DNA from: Tamarix chinensis
Lineage: Eukaryota; Streptophyta; Magnoliopsida; Caryophyllales; Tamaricaceae
Direction of reading: 5' to 3'
Assembly (NCBI GenBank): GCA_030549775.1
Contig: CM060177.1
Span: 59,150,638 to 59,214,637, forward strand
Length of the DNA stretch: 64,000 bases
This document shows positions 1-10,246 of the stretch, one piece after another. The position numbers were made by a program, and so were the translations under genes. Each line of letters opens with the position of its first letter. Position 1 is the stretch's first letter. Under the pieces are notes generated by a model. The model saw only the letters and a list, made by a program, of their open reading frames with translations, was not told where the DNA came from and did not search any database.

Positions 1-347
1 CTTATTCCCATGAAAAGGAGACCCTAATTCTTAGGTGTAGGTCTCAAAATATTCCTTAGATGACTATGCTGACTATGACTCACAATGTGGGGATAAGTGA
101 TCTTATTTGTACCAGGTGTTTGGGAGAAAAGTAATGTTATCTAGTAGATGTATTGACCGAATATTATTTTTGGACTCTTGATCCATGGTATCCCTGCTGT
201 TACTATAAATGATTTTAGCCTTTTGATTGATGTAATGATGATTGAATAAAATAAACTTATGTAAATTATTATTATAACCATAATATTTTACTTATATACT
301 TTTGCTATAAAATAAATGTTTTCAGTAGTAAAAGTTGAGGTGTTACA
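1..347 (+). mobile_element. 3' end of a Ty3/gypsy LTR, cut by the window edge
   Basis: The stretch ends in CAGTAGTAAAAG...GAGGTGTTACA. Every long LTR in this window has this kind of 3' terminus (a TAGTA motif, then G-rich sequence, then TTACA). The orientation gives plus polarity. The 5' part lies outside the window, so it cannot be told whether this is a solo LTR or part of a full element. No primer-binding site follows position 347. Confidence 0.6.
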
Positions 348-535
348 GATATTTACAACATTCTCCCTTGGAGGTACATCTATAATACATATGTAATATA
401 TATATTTTAAATATTTCCTCATTAAAAAATATTCTAGGAAAATCTAATGGGACAAAACAATGGCTAAGGAAAAGAGTATATATTTCTCCCCCTCAACATA
501 GTATGTTTACTTTATATGTCATATTACATATGATT
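348..535 (-). mobile_element. Fragment resembling a Ty1/copia LTR
   Basis: Read on the minus strand, 421-461 says that tttgtcccattag is followed by ttttcctag and ttttttaatgagg. This succession is typical of many plant copia LTR transcripts (from memory of such LTRs, not from an alignment). A purine-rich block (ccaagggagaatgttg, about 358-374, minus) could be an old polypurine tract. No coding domain is attached. It is the sequence into which the 541-8878 solo LTR inserted. Confidence 0.35.
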
Positions 536-1258
536 CTATTTGTAATAATCTATCCCAAAATCTTTCAAATTATATTTACAATTATTTTAATATAAAAGAG
601 TTTAGTTTAGATTTTGGAAAGGACTTGAAATTTTAATAAAAATATGAATTTCAAGAGCGCTAATCTACCAGTTCCCCTAACTAATTGACCAATATGCTTA
701 GGAGCTGATAATTTTTTTTTTCTGATGAACCAGTTGACTAGTTTGCTCCAACTAATTGACTAGTCATCTTATTATTTTAGATCTTTTTTATTTTGACTCA
801 AGTATCCTTCCAATGCTTATAAAAACTTCTAATTTAAATATATTTGTGCTAATAAGCATATTTTGGTGCTTTGGAATTATTTTTACATTGTTTAGATCAT
901 TTTATAATTTTATTTAGCTAAAATTCTCCTAAAGCAGTTTTAAGGCATTTTCACCCTCTCTCCCTTCTCCTTTACTTTTCTCTCTCTTCTAGTAGCTATG
1001 GATGTGTGTTTTACTTTCTACATTATACCTTCATTACCTCATCATTTATTTCCCTTACTCCTTAGTTGCCCAAATTTAACCCAAGTCAAACTTCTCTCTA
1101 CCCTACTTGTGGATGTTAAGTAGCTATCCTCTATACACCCTATTCATGATTCACTCTCACCCCCTACCATCTACACTTGTTCACTCTCTCCTTACCTTGT
1201 GAAAAACAAAATATTAAGAAGTTGGCATTTCTCCATTTTTCTCCCTTCTCTTTTTTCC

Positions 1259-1265
1259 TATAAAA
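1259..1265 (+). promoter_or_regulatory. LTR TATA box
   Basis: TATAAAA in the context ttcctaTAAAACAAAGG lies 718 bp inside the solo LTR that starts at 541. The TATA boxes of related LTRs sit at a similar offset (738 bp in the 10247-13601 LTR), which supports it as the LTR promoter. Confidence 0.5.
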
Positions 1266-1365
1266 CAAAGGATCGCCTCTTGGTCTCTTCTCTTCTTGGT
1301 TCACTCTTACCTCTTCTCTCTTATCCGAACATTAGCTTTAAATTTCCTTTATTTCTCTTATGGCC

Positions 1366-1790
1366 CATTTAGATTGGGGTGAATTGAGGTTAGTGTAAAC
1401 ATTAAAAATTAACCAAGGTGAAAGGAATGAAGGTGAATCGAGGTTAATGTTTTAAAATGTTGTTTGGATCATATCAACCTAACCTGAATGAATCACGGTG
1501 ATTGTTTTAAAGATTAAAAAAATAAAATAAATGAAAATTTTACCCTTGTAATAAATAGATAAGTTCTATTGAGTGGTATTTTGGCCTTATCACGTCAATA
1601 ATTTACTTATTCTTTCACCTTCACCTTAATTACTCCCAAATTCAAAGGTTAATAAAAATGAGGTTAATCAAGGTGAATGGAGGTGAAATATTAACCTTGA
1701 TTCACCTAGGTAAAATTATTAACCTGGTACCCAAATGGGGTGAATTAATTGATTCATCTTCGTTAACCTCCTTTCACCCCAATCCAAATG
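1366..1790. mobile_element. MITE with about 27-bp terminal inverted repeats
   Basis: The left end reads CATTTAGATTGGGGTGAA and the reverse complement of the right end reads CATTTGGATTGGGGTGAA; about 24 of the first 27 bp match. Subterminal GGTGAA/AGGTTAA motifs recur in both arms. The element is about 425 bp, AT-rich and has no open frame, so it is non-autonomous. It is absent at the equivalent place in the related LTR at 10247-13601. The target duplication is unclear, so the superfamily (PIF/Harbinger or hAT) is not assigned. Confidence 0.65.
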
Positions 1791-3936
1791 TAAGGTTAGA
1801 CAAGGAAGGATTAAGATTTTGAAAAAGCTTGAAGATCTTAGCTTCATTCTCCCAAAAATTCTTTTTTGAGAAAATGTGGAGTTATGGATTTTTTTTCCTC
1901 TTCTTTTAGTTTTGTTTTATTAAGGTTGGAAAAATATTTCAAACTATTTTGACTATTGATTCTCTTAGGAATTGAGATCTTAGTAGACATCCATCAAGTT
2001 AGGAGTATTTTGTGTTAGAAGAATTACTTGGAGGTAAGAATTCTTATATCTAATATGAATGAGGTCTTTATTGTCTACTTTGGTTTCATATTCTTGGAAT
2101 ATTTCTGTATTTTGTATGAATTAATTGAGTTACTGGATTCTAGCATATAGTGAAAATTTCATCTTAGAATATTTAAGCATGTTTTGAGTCCTTTATTATT
2201 ATGCATGATTTTGGTAGTTTTGAACATGATTTTAGTAAGTGATGATTATACCATATACCCATGTGATTCTATTTGTTTAAGATGTATTTTTATATTTTCT
2301 ATGACATAGAAGAATGGTAGGATTAATATAGGAAATTTTAGTAAAATTTTGATAAGTGGATTATAGGTCTGAGTGTTAGTTTTCCTAGATCAATCAAATA
2401 GTTTGTTAGATTAATCAACTGGTCATATGGACAATCACTCACTTTGGAATTTTTCATTGGCTGGTTGTAAGAGTAGTTAATTAGTTTGCCAAACCCATTA
2501 AATAGTTTCCTTATAACCAAAGTGCTCAGGTCTATGCTTAGACCTATCATGTAGTCTGGTCAAATCCATTAAATGGTTCCTATAAACATTCCATCTATTG
2601 GATGAACTAATCAACTGGTTTGTTAGTTTTATTTTTAGTTCACATATACTAATTGGCTAGTCCTAACAACCGATTAATTGGTCTATGGGAGTTCGGAATG
2701 CATGTTTGGATAATTGATGATCCTAATTTATGACTTCTATCTTTATATATTCATGTTATTACAATATTTTAATCATGATTTCAATAATAATTAACCATAT
2801 TTTTATATAGATCAAGATGATAATATTTTGGGACTCATGTGACTTAATTTGGTGTTACCTCTAGATACCATATGGTGGTTTATATGCCATGTATTGTGCA
2901 TAGTGTTATCACTTAGAAACATCAAATTTTTTATTCATGGAATTAAAATATGATTTATGATATCACTTGTTAATTATTAATGAAGGATTATGATTTTGTT
3001 TGAGCCTTTTTTTCTGACTTTTAAGATAGTTAGCTAGGAGCTAGTGAGTGGGTTGCATAGTATTTTTATCTTTTTACTCAGTACCTATTTTCTTCTTTAT
3101 TGGGTTGCAGATGATAGGGGGTATGCTTATATCTTTGAGATATAGGATTATACTATGATAGGCAAGCATAGCATTAGTGTCCAAAACTGGAGGATGAGGT
3201 ATACCAATATAAGCCCCTGGCACTTTGTATTATCTAATTTTTAGGCGAGTGTAGTACCCTAACTTGTGTAACCTTTGCACTAGAGGCATTCAAGGTGTGT
3301 TGGGTGAGGTATCCTTCCACAATCCCCTCTAATATAATCTAACTACGTGTGTTAGCGTGGTACACCAATCTGTATTAACCCTCGCGATAGGTGTATTTAA
3401 TATATGATGATTATGATATCCCTAGAGAAAATCCATTGATGTATCCTTACCCTATGTGGTGGGTGTGGAATCCCATTGTTTATTTGTGTATGCTAGACTT
3501 GTTTTCATGGTGGAGAATGACGTGTGATCAAATTGATTATCTTAATAACTTAAAAGTATTTAGTCACTAAAGTAAGGTTTATAATATGGTTCCCATTATA
3601 TGATTATATTATATGAACTGTATTATTATTCTTCCATGATTTTGATGCAAGTATGCTTTGTTATATTACTATCATGATCCTAGGTGTTATACTATGTTAG
3701 TATGCTTATAAAAATACTATTATATGACTTCAATATGCAGCATAAGACCTTACCATATTTTAGGTAGTTTGTTTTACCAGTACTTCACTGTAATGAAACT
3801 ATATTTGTGTGGTCACTATGATGATCCAACTTCTGGTGTAACACCCCAAAATTCACTACTTTTTTTTTTTGAAAAGCGGAAGCAATTAAAATAGAAATAC
3901 TTAAAACCTGTGAATTCTGGGAATGTTACCGCCACA

Positions 3937-3978
3937 CTTAGTACCAGACCGGTTCTCTCCGACCGTTCCAGTACCAAG
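3937..3978 (-). other. Stem-loop near the LTR 3' end
   Basis: The arms CTTAGTACCAGACCGGT and ACCGTTCCAGTACCAAG surround an 8-nt loop. As minus-strand RNA, 16 of 17 positions pair, three of them as G-U. Matching hairpins lie at 23611-23652, 36431-36472 and 36738-36779. It sits about 100 nt from the LTR 3' terminus, just upstream of where the primer site would be in a full element. Confidence 0.6.
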
Positions 3979-4501
3979 TGCTAAGGCTAAAGAAAAGATT
4001 TACGCTAAATTCAAATTAACAATTCATAAAAGAATTCAAAACATCATACAACAAAATTAGAGTACGCATAAACGTTTATTAACACTTGTAACTTCCAAAT
4101 AGAAATACATTTAAACAAGATAAGAACCCGATGGGTCAAATTCCGGATTTGCCTACTCACTCAAGTCAGGCCTGCCACCCCAAAATAGTCTCTGATCTTA
4201 AACCTGCACAAGAGGTCTGCTCCCCACCATCAGTGGATCATCACAGGACCCATCAACCAAGGTAGTATCAGTACGGGTCCAGTACTGAGTAAGGTGACTT
4301 GATCACTAAGGCCAACACATAGTTGTACAATAATGCAGGAATAATAATAATGCATAAGACCAATATGATCACATAAATACACACGACCATCAAAGTAGAG
4401 TACAGGGCCCGATTGTAGTCCAGATTAATCATTTCATTAATCTCTTATCAGAGTTCATTTCACAACATACTTTTTATCAAATCCATGCGAGTACGGGAAC
4501 C

Positions 4502-4831
4502 CCACTATTTTGCCGGTGGATCGGTCTCCAGGGCACTCTGGCTCCTGGCCACTATTATAGCCGGTGGATCGGTCACTTAGGGTACATGCCCTACCACTAT
4601 TATAGCCGGTGGATCGGTCTGGCCCCTTCTCGCACGGTGTTCCACTGTAAGTAGATAATGTCTTCCCACTTATTATCAACATGTATAGTTTGGTTTGTTG
4701 AGCTCGGGATCCCCCACTATTATTGCCGGTGGATCGGTCGCGAGGGAAATATTCCCTGCCACTATTAAGCCGGTGGATCGATCTCCAGGTTACCGCAGTA
4801 CCTGGCCACTATTATGCCGGTGGATCGGTCT
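4502..4831. repeat. LTR palindrome array, two triplets of a 46-bp unit
   Basis: Six copies of the core CCACTATTATAGCCGGTGG (followed by ATCGGTC) start near 4502, 4549, 4594, 4714, 4759 and 4806. They form two sets of three with 45-47-bp steps, separated by about 75 bp containing GTGTTCCACTGTAAGT. Each core has CCAC/GTGG arms and an inner CTAT-A-ATAG palindrome. The open frame crossing it is an accident. Confidence 0.8.
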
Positions 4832-5199
4832 GGGCCCGGCTCAACATCTTCCTCTTTACGTGATTAATGTCTTAAGTATCTTATTCAAAGGCTTTCACCA
4901 AACATGCATAAATCACCACACATCACAATTACACTTTAATCACCATATACATATGATAACACCAAAAGCCCTAATCAGCCACCATATACCTCAATTAACC
5001 ACAACAAATCATAATTCAGTCTCCTCCATACCCTTATAATGTCCTACGTATTATTTTTCACCCAAAATATTCAAACACCCAAATAACTCTTCTACTTCCT
5101 CCCTTACATCCCAAATCAACTTTTCACACGTAAATTTCTCTTCCATGCAAACATTAATCTCCCCATGCAAACCTTGAACCGTTTTCATGCAAATCCTAA

Positions 5200-5895
5200 A
5201 ATTCCACGTGAAACCCTAAATTCAACCATGCAAACCCTAATACCACCATTCAACCATCAATATCACCATGTAAATCCTAATACCTCCATACAACTATAAT
5301 TACCACCATACAAACCTTAATATCATCATACAAACCCTAATACTAACATACATCCATTAATACCACCAGGTAAACCCTAGATTCCGTCATACAAAACCAT
5401 AAATTCAATCCAACCAAAACCAAAGATTCACCCATACCGAACCCTAAATTCAAACCATAAAGATTCTTCCATACCAAACCCTAAATTCAAGCCATAAAGA
5501 TTCTTCCACATAAAATCATAAATTACATTTTCCCAAATAACATCATGAATTAGATTCTCCCAAACAAATTATAAATTAACTCTCCCAATCAAATCATAAA
5601 TTAAATTCTCCTATATAATATTATAAATTACATACTCCCAAATAACATCATAAACTAAATTCTCCCAAACAAATTATAAATTAATTCTCCAAATCAAATC
5701 AGAACTTAAATTCTCCCATATAATATTATAAATTACATTCCCCCAAATAACATCATAAACTAAATTCTCCCAAACAAACCATAATTTAATTCTCCCAATC
5801 AATCATAATTTAAATTCTCCCATATAATATCATAAATTAAATTCTCCCAAATAGCATCATAAACTAGATTATTCCTTATAAAACCATAAAATTTA
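5200..5895. repeat. AT-rich minisatellites inside the LTR
   Basis: Three blocks follow each other: degenerate repeats of accaccat/caaaccctaata (5200-5380); a 39-bp unit with aaccctaaattcaa and cataaagattcttcca (about 5434-5510); and units of about 28 bp beginning aattctcccaaa, grouped into a higher unit of about 115 bp (5505-5895). The CCCTAAA words look like plant telomere repeat but are not in a telomeric array. Confidence 0.7.
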
Positions 5896-6739
5896 GGTCA
5901 ACTCACTTCCCTTAGTCAACTTCTTTCCCCATCCTCCTTTTTCATCCTTCCTCTCACACAAACCACATCGACTTCCTCTCATGCATGTCTTATAGGGACA
6001 CAACACAAATTATCATACATAAATAATACAAATGCCACACAAAACATACTTCAAATCCAAGTCATACCACATATAAAATATTTAATAATAATAAACATAG
6101 ATACATAACATGCGAAACACATAATACACATAAGCACATAAAAGGCCTTAGCACTCCTTACCTAAAACGACACCGGTCTTGGAGCACGCTCCTATTCCAC
6201 TTGAGGGATTTGACCAAATAATAACATACTGATAACAATAACATTAACAAAATTATAACTTTACTAAAGATATTAATAGAAATATTATAAAATCTGATAA
6301 TATGGGGTTAAAGACTTTACCCTAATAATAATAATGACACTAATATAATAATAGCTAAAGTACTAAAATAATGTAACAACAATATAATAAGTGTAATAAT
6401 AATAACAAAACTAATGGTAAATTATTTGTAATATTAATTACAGAATAATAATAATGGTAATTCGAAATAATAAAAATACTAATAATAACAATAATTATAA
6501 TAACACCTTAATATTATTAATTAGGATAATGACAATAATAATAATACTTATAGTAATGACAAGATCGAATTAAAATATATTAGAGCTTCAGAACCTGCAG
6601 AAATAATAATCAAAACATTAATACCAATAATAATATTAATAACACAATAATAGAAATAATAATAAAAGTAATACTAATCTATTTCAAATAATTGAAATAA
6701 ATTAAATTAAGGATTATAAAAATAGGAAGAAGGGTTCAT

Positions 6740-8000
6740 AGGGTCTTGGGTTCAACCTTATACTGGTGGGAACTGGCGGCACCGGCGGCGGAGCACGGCG
6801 GTGGTGGCGGTGGCCGGAAAAAGAGAGGAAAGAAGGGAAAGTTGCATGCTGGGAACAAGATAGGAAGAATTAAAATGGAAGCTTGGGTGTTTTGAGTTCC
6901 CCAGAAGGAGAGGGACAGAATAGAGGTGGTGGCGCAGCCAGCGGTGGCGGCGCACGGCGGCGGCGGCGGTGGCCGAGTGGAGGAGAATTAGGAAGAGAGA
7001 GGAGGAGAGGGAGAAAAAGGAAGATAAAGGCATGGGGAGATAGAGCAGGGTCTGCAGCACCGAATGGGAGGAGAAATAAGCGGCTTTAGCGGCGGAGGAG
7101 ATGGCTAAGGGCGGCGCGAAGGGTGGCGGGGGCTGGAAGACAGGTTGGTCGAGAAGGGAATTTCACATAGTCGGGGAGGATTTTGCAGAAAGAATCGAGG
7201 GTGATGAATGTTTTGGTTAGCTAGAGGAACATTCAAGGATTACAGGGGTAGCCAGGGATGGCGATGAGGTTGGCCGGAGGCGGTGGTCGAAGCGTCTAAA
7301 TGGGCGGCGGTGGTAAGGTCGGGATTCTGGGTGATGAAGACCAAAGGCTCGATACAGGTTATTATGGGGGGTATTTATAGGAAAATCAGATAGGTTAGGG
7401 TTCTGTAGGCCGGTTAGTAGATAGGGAAGGTAGGGTTCAGGTCGCCGGAGGCGACGTTGGCCGTTGGGTTTATTTTTCGGGGGAAGGGGTGGTGCGCAGG
7501 AGAGAGAGAGAGAGAGAGGAGAATCGCGCGAGAATAGGGGAGAGTTGACAGGGTTTATACAGTCGCCGAATCAAGGGAAAGAGAAAGGAAGGAGATCGGC
7601 CGGTCAAAACGACGAGATCGCCGGCGAAAAACCAGGCAATGGCGGCGGTGCAGGTCGAAGGTCGGGGCTGGCAGGTGCGAAGGCTGGGGAAGAAGAAAGG
7701 CAGGTGGCTGGACCGGGCGGTCGGTGAAGAAAAGAAAGAAAAGAAGGGAGGACCGGGCGGTTCGGCGCGAGGGGGAGGTGCTTTAATGAAGTGACGCGTT
7801 TAAGTGGAGGAGGAATCAAAACGCGGCGCGCGGAAGGCGGGAGAAGGAGGCGCGCGGGCACGGGCCGAGGAGGAAGAAGAAAAAGAGGAACTGGGTCGCT
7901 GGGCTGGCCCAGTTCGGAGAGGAGAGAAAAAAAGAAAAAGAAAAGAAGAAGAAGAAAAAAGAAGAAAAGAAGGAAAAAGGAAAAGGGAAAAAGGAAAAAT
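6740..8000. other. Purine-rich tract around the LTR promoter
   Basis: The plus strand is strongly G/A-biased for about 1.26 kb, with cggcggtgg runs, a (GA)n run at 7501-7518 and a GAAGAA/GGAAAA end at 7920-8000. On the minus (sense) strand this is a polypyrimidine region around the TATA box. Long open frames here follow from the bias, since pyrimidine-only codons cannot be stops. Similar tracts lie at 24440-25180, 29510-30610, 40160-41400 and 61100-61960 and, as pyrimidines, at 32080-33260. Confidence 0.7.
7372..7380 (-). promoter_or_regulatory. LTR TATA box
   Basis: CTATAAATA on the minus strand, in the context ttCCTATAAATACCCCCC, lies about 1.05 kb into the minus-polarity LTR that begins at 8433. 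The same CCTATAAATACC context is found in the solo LTR at 31773-36574. Confidence 0.6.
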
Positions 8001-8883
8001 AATTATTTGGGATAATTAAATTAATTATAATATTTGGGATATTTAAAAATATTAATATTTAAATAAAATAATATTTAAAATCCCTTTTTAGGCTAATTTA
8101 GGATTTTTAAAAGATTTTCCACAAATTCCTTTTTAATTAGCAAAACACCCTAATTTTCTATAATTAAATTATTTATAGAATTAATATTAATTTAAAAATA
8201 TTTTCTCATTCTTATTTTAAATAAAATAATTTATTTAATTAATTTTCAAAATAAGATGCTTAATTAGCTAAAATACCCAAATCCTTTTATAATAAAAATA
8301 CTTATAAATTTCTTCTTAATTTTTCCTAATTAAATATCCTTTTATTTTAATGAAAATAATTTATTTAAATAATTTTTATAATAAATATCCTTTAAATGTA
8401 GTTTATAAAATTATAATTTTTCGGGGCATTTCATCTGGTTTCATGAGTAGAATATGGTTTGCAGGGTTATGATTCTCTGCTAGAGTACATTGAGGATGAT
8501 GTTGTGGGCCTGCTAACCTTTGTTTGGGGTTTGAAATTTTCATTTCTATTTAATTAAGAGTTTGGCTAACTGATGAGATATATTTTTTCCATTATGTTAA
8601 GATGCTTTTGGTTCTTTAATTCCTATTTTATAAACTCTTTCTTCTAAATGTATTATTATTATTCCATCATTGTTATCATTAAAAAAATTTCATTATTTTT
8701 AGAGCACACATTTTTTTCATTGTTGTTCCATTTTAACTTTTATCAGGCATGGCTTAGGTGATGGTCATACATTTCTCATGGTTGATGTGGTAGTAATAGT
8801 TTCCAATTTTATTTTTATAACCACTTCCATATTATCTTTAAAATCAAATTTTCTGCTTTAAAATTTGGTAGTGTTACACTATT

Positions 8884-10246
8884 TTTATGCATGATTAAAC
8901 TTCAATAAGGCTTACATCTAATATTTCTATGGTAAAATACCCTATTAGGGACCAAAACCTAACTTTTGTACAAAACATGTATCACTAAATTGACGTTTAA
9001 ATTATTTCTTCATAAACAAATAGTGATGATCAATTGGTATAACACTTTTAAATGTTAGACTTCTTGTCCATATAAATCATGCTTACTAAGAAGATAAATT
9101 TAACTATTCCAACTCATCAATCATTTATCTAATGACACTTCATAATGAATATAGAATAGTTCTCAATTTTATCCACTACTAGTTTCAAATGCTTAGGTAA
9201 AGATATAATCAATCTCTGCCTCATACTATCTTATAATGGAGTAATTATAATTCATGGATATTTCATTTGCTGATAAAATCTATTATTATATTCAATACAT
9301 ATAGATATGCCAACTCATTCTGTCAAGTTTTCTATCCTAGGATTAAAACTCCAATTTTGAGGATTCAACCATTTGAACCCATATTATATACTTCTAGCGT
9401 GTTGTGTCATACTTGTCATTAATTTAATAGAAGTTTTCCTTTGGGTTGATATCTCAAGGAATATGTATTCTAATAGATTCTTTGCTTTAAACTCTCAATC
9501 TCCTTTTCTCTCTATCTAAGACTAGGGAAACAAACATTCCCAACCTTATTTATTGTTTAATTTCATATCTATAGGGAGGTATAGTCACATATAATGCTCG
9601 TCTAATTTTTTAATATAACCATCAAGTTAATTCTAATTAAATTAACTCAAGGGATAATATGATATGTGATTAGCATGTACCAAAATATTTGCATTCATAT
9701 TGACATATCACTTTTACACCTACCAAACAAAGGTATACAAATCAAATGCATAATCAATGACTTTGCTAAGTTCTTATGTCATTAACTTGAAGTATTAACT
9801 GTATTTTTGTCTCAATTGAATGGCTATTCACATTTGTGTTAATATAATAATACAAGTTAGAAAGTATAACATGTGATCTTACATTGATGCAACATTATAT
9901 AACAAGATATATTTAAATAGCCAACATGTTTCAGCTTGAATTTTATACTTTGTGTTTTCTTACATTATAATAGGTTAATTATAAATTTACTAACAATAAT
10001 AAGTTGTTCATATGAGATCACTAATGAAAAGATTCTTGAGGATTCTATATGGGTATTTGTACAAGTTTCAATGATCTTACCTATCATTGTTACACTAACA
10101 TGATCTCTTTTCTCATGCCACAAAGATAATATTTTATCATCTACAAACTTTTAGTCAATGATACATTTTAGTTTTTCACATATACCAAATATGTATATTG
10201 TGTATTTATATCAATATTAATTCTAGACAATTTTGGTGATAATATT
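8884..10246. other. AT-rich sequence, possibly a decayed copia interior
   Basis: No open frame is preserved. On the minus strand near 10110-10140 the translation LWHEKRDHVS resembles the gag-pre-integrase motif of Ty1/copia elements (LWHxRLGH[VI]S). With the copia-like fragment at 348-535, this suggests an old minus-strand copia element later split by the LTR insertions. The neighbouring 1 kb gave no integrase or RT motif, so the assignment is weak. Confidence 0.25.

Larger units (their letters stand above)
3837..8433 (-). mobile_element. Solo LTR (4.6 kb), Del/Tekay-like, nested in the 541-8878 LTR
   Basis: Plus-strand ends are TGTAACACCCC (3837) and GGGGCATTTCA (8433). Perfect 5-bp duplications TCTGG lie at 3832-3836 and 8434-8438. 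Minus polarity follows from the TATA box at 7372-7380 and from the 3'-end signature (stem-loop, TAGTG, GGTGTTACA) at the low-coordinate side. In order on the plus strand it holds the stem-loop (3937-3978), the palindrome array (4502-4831), AT-rich minisatellites (5200-5895), AAT-rich sequence (6200-6700), a 1.3-kb purine-rich tract and an AT-rich end. No coding domain was found. Confidence 0.9.
541..8878 (+). mobile_element. Solo LTR, Del/Tekay-like family, split by a second solo LTR
   Basis: It starts TGTAATAATC at 541 and ends GGTAGTGTTACA at 8878. Identical 5-bp duplications CTATT lie at 536-540 and 8879-8883, proving integrase-type insertion. No primer site, gag or pol is present, so it is a solo LTR. 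Without the nested LTR (3837-8433 plus its duplication) and the MITE (1366-1790) it is about 3.3 kb, close to the LTRs of the 10247-21516 element. The region 1880-2700 shares short CAACTGGT/GATTAATTGGTC-like repeats with those LTRs in opposite orientation. Plus polarity follows from the TATA box near 1259 and the TAGTG...TTACA 3' end. Confidence 0.85.

Noticed and set aside
4502..4831. CRISPR-like spaced repeats
   Set aside because: Regular spacing looks CRISPR-like, but the spacers are also related to each other, the arrays recur inside LTRs of a plant retroelement, and no cas genes are present.
4695..5039. 114-codon frame on the plus strand
   Set aside because: It runs across the palindrome array and AT-rich LTR sequence; it is not preserved in other LTR copies.
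5200..5510. Interstitial telomere repeat
   Set aside because: CCCTAAA words occur but are scattered in longer, different units, not in a head-to-tail 7-bp array.
6758..8019. Several Arg/Gly- or Lys/Glu-rich frames of 60-100 codons
   Set aside because: Low-complexity translations of cggcggtgg and gaagaa repeats in the LTR at 3837-8433, on both strands at once.
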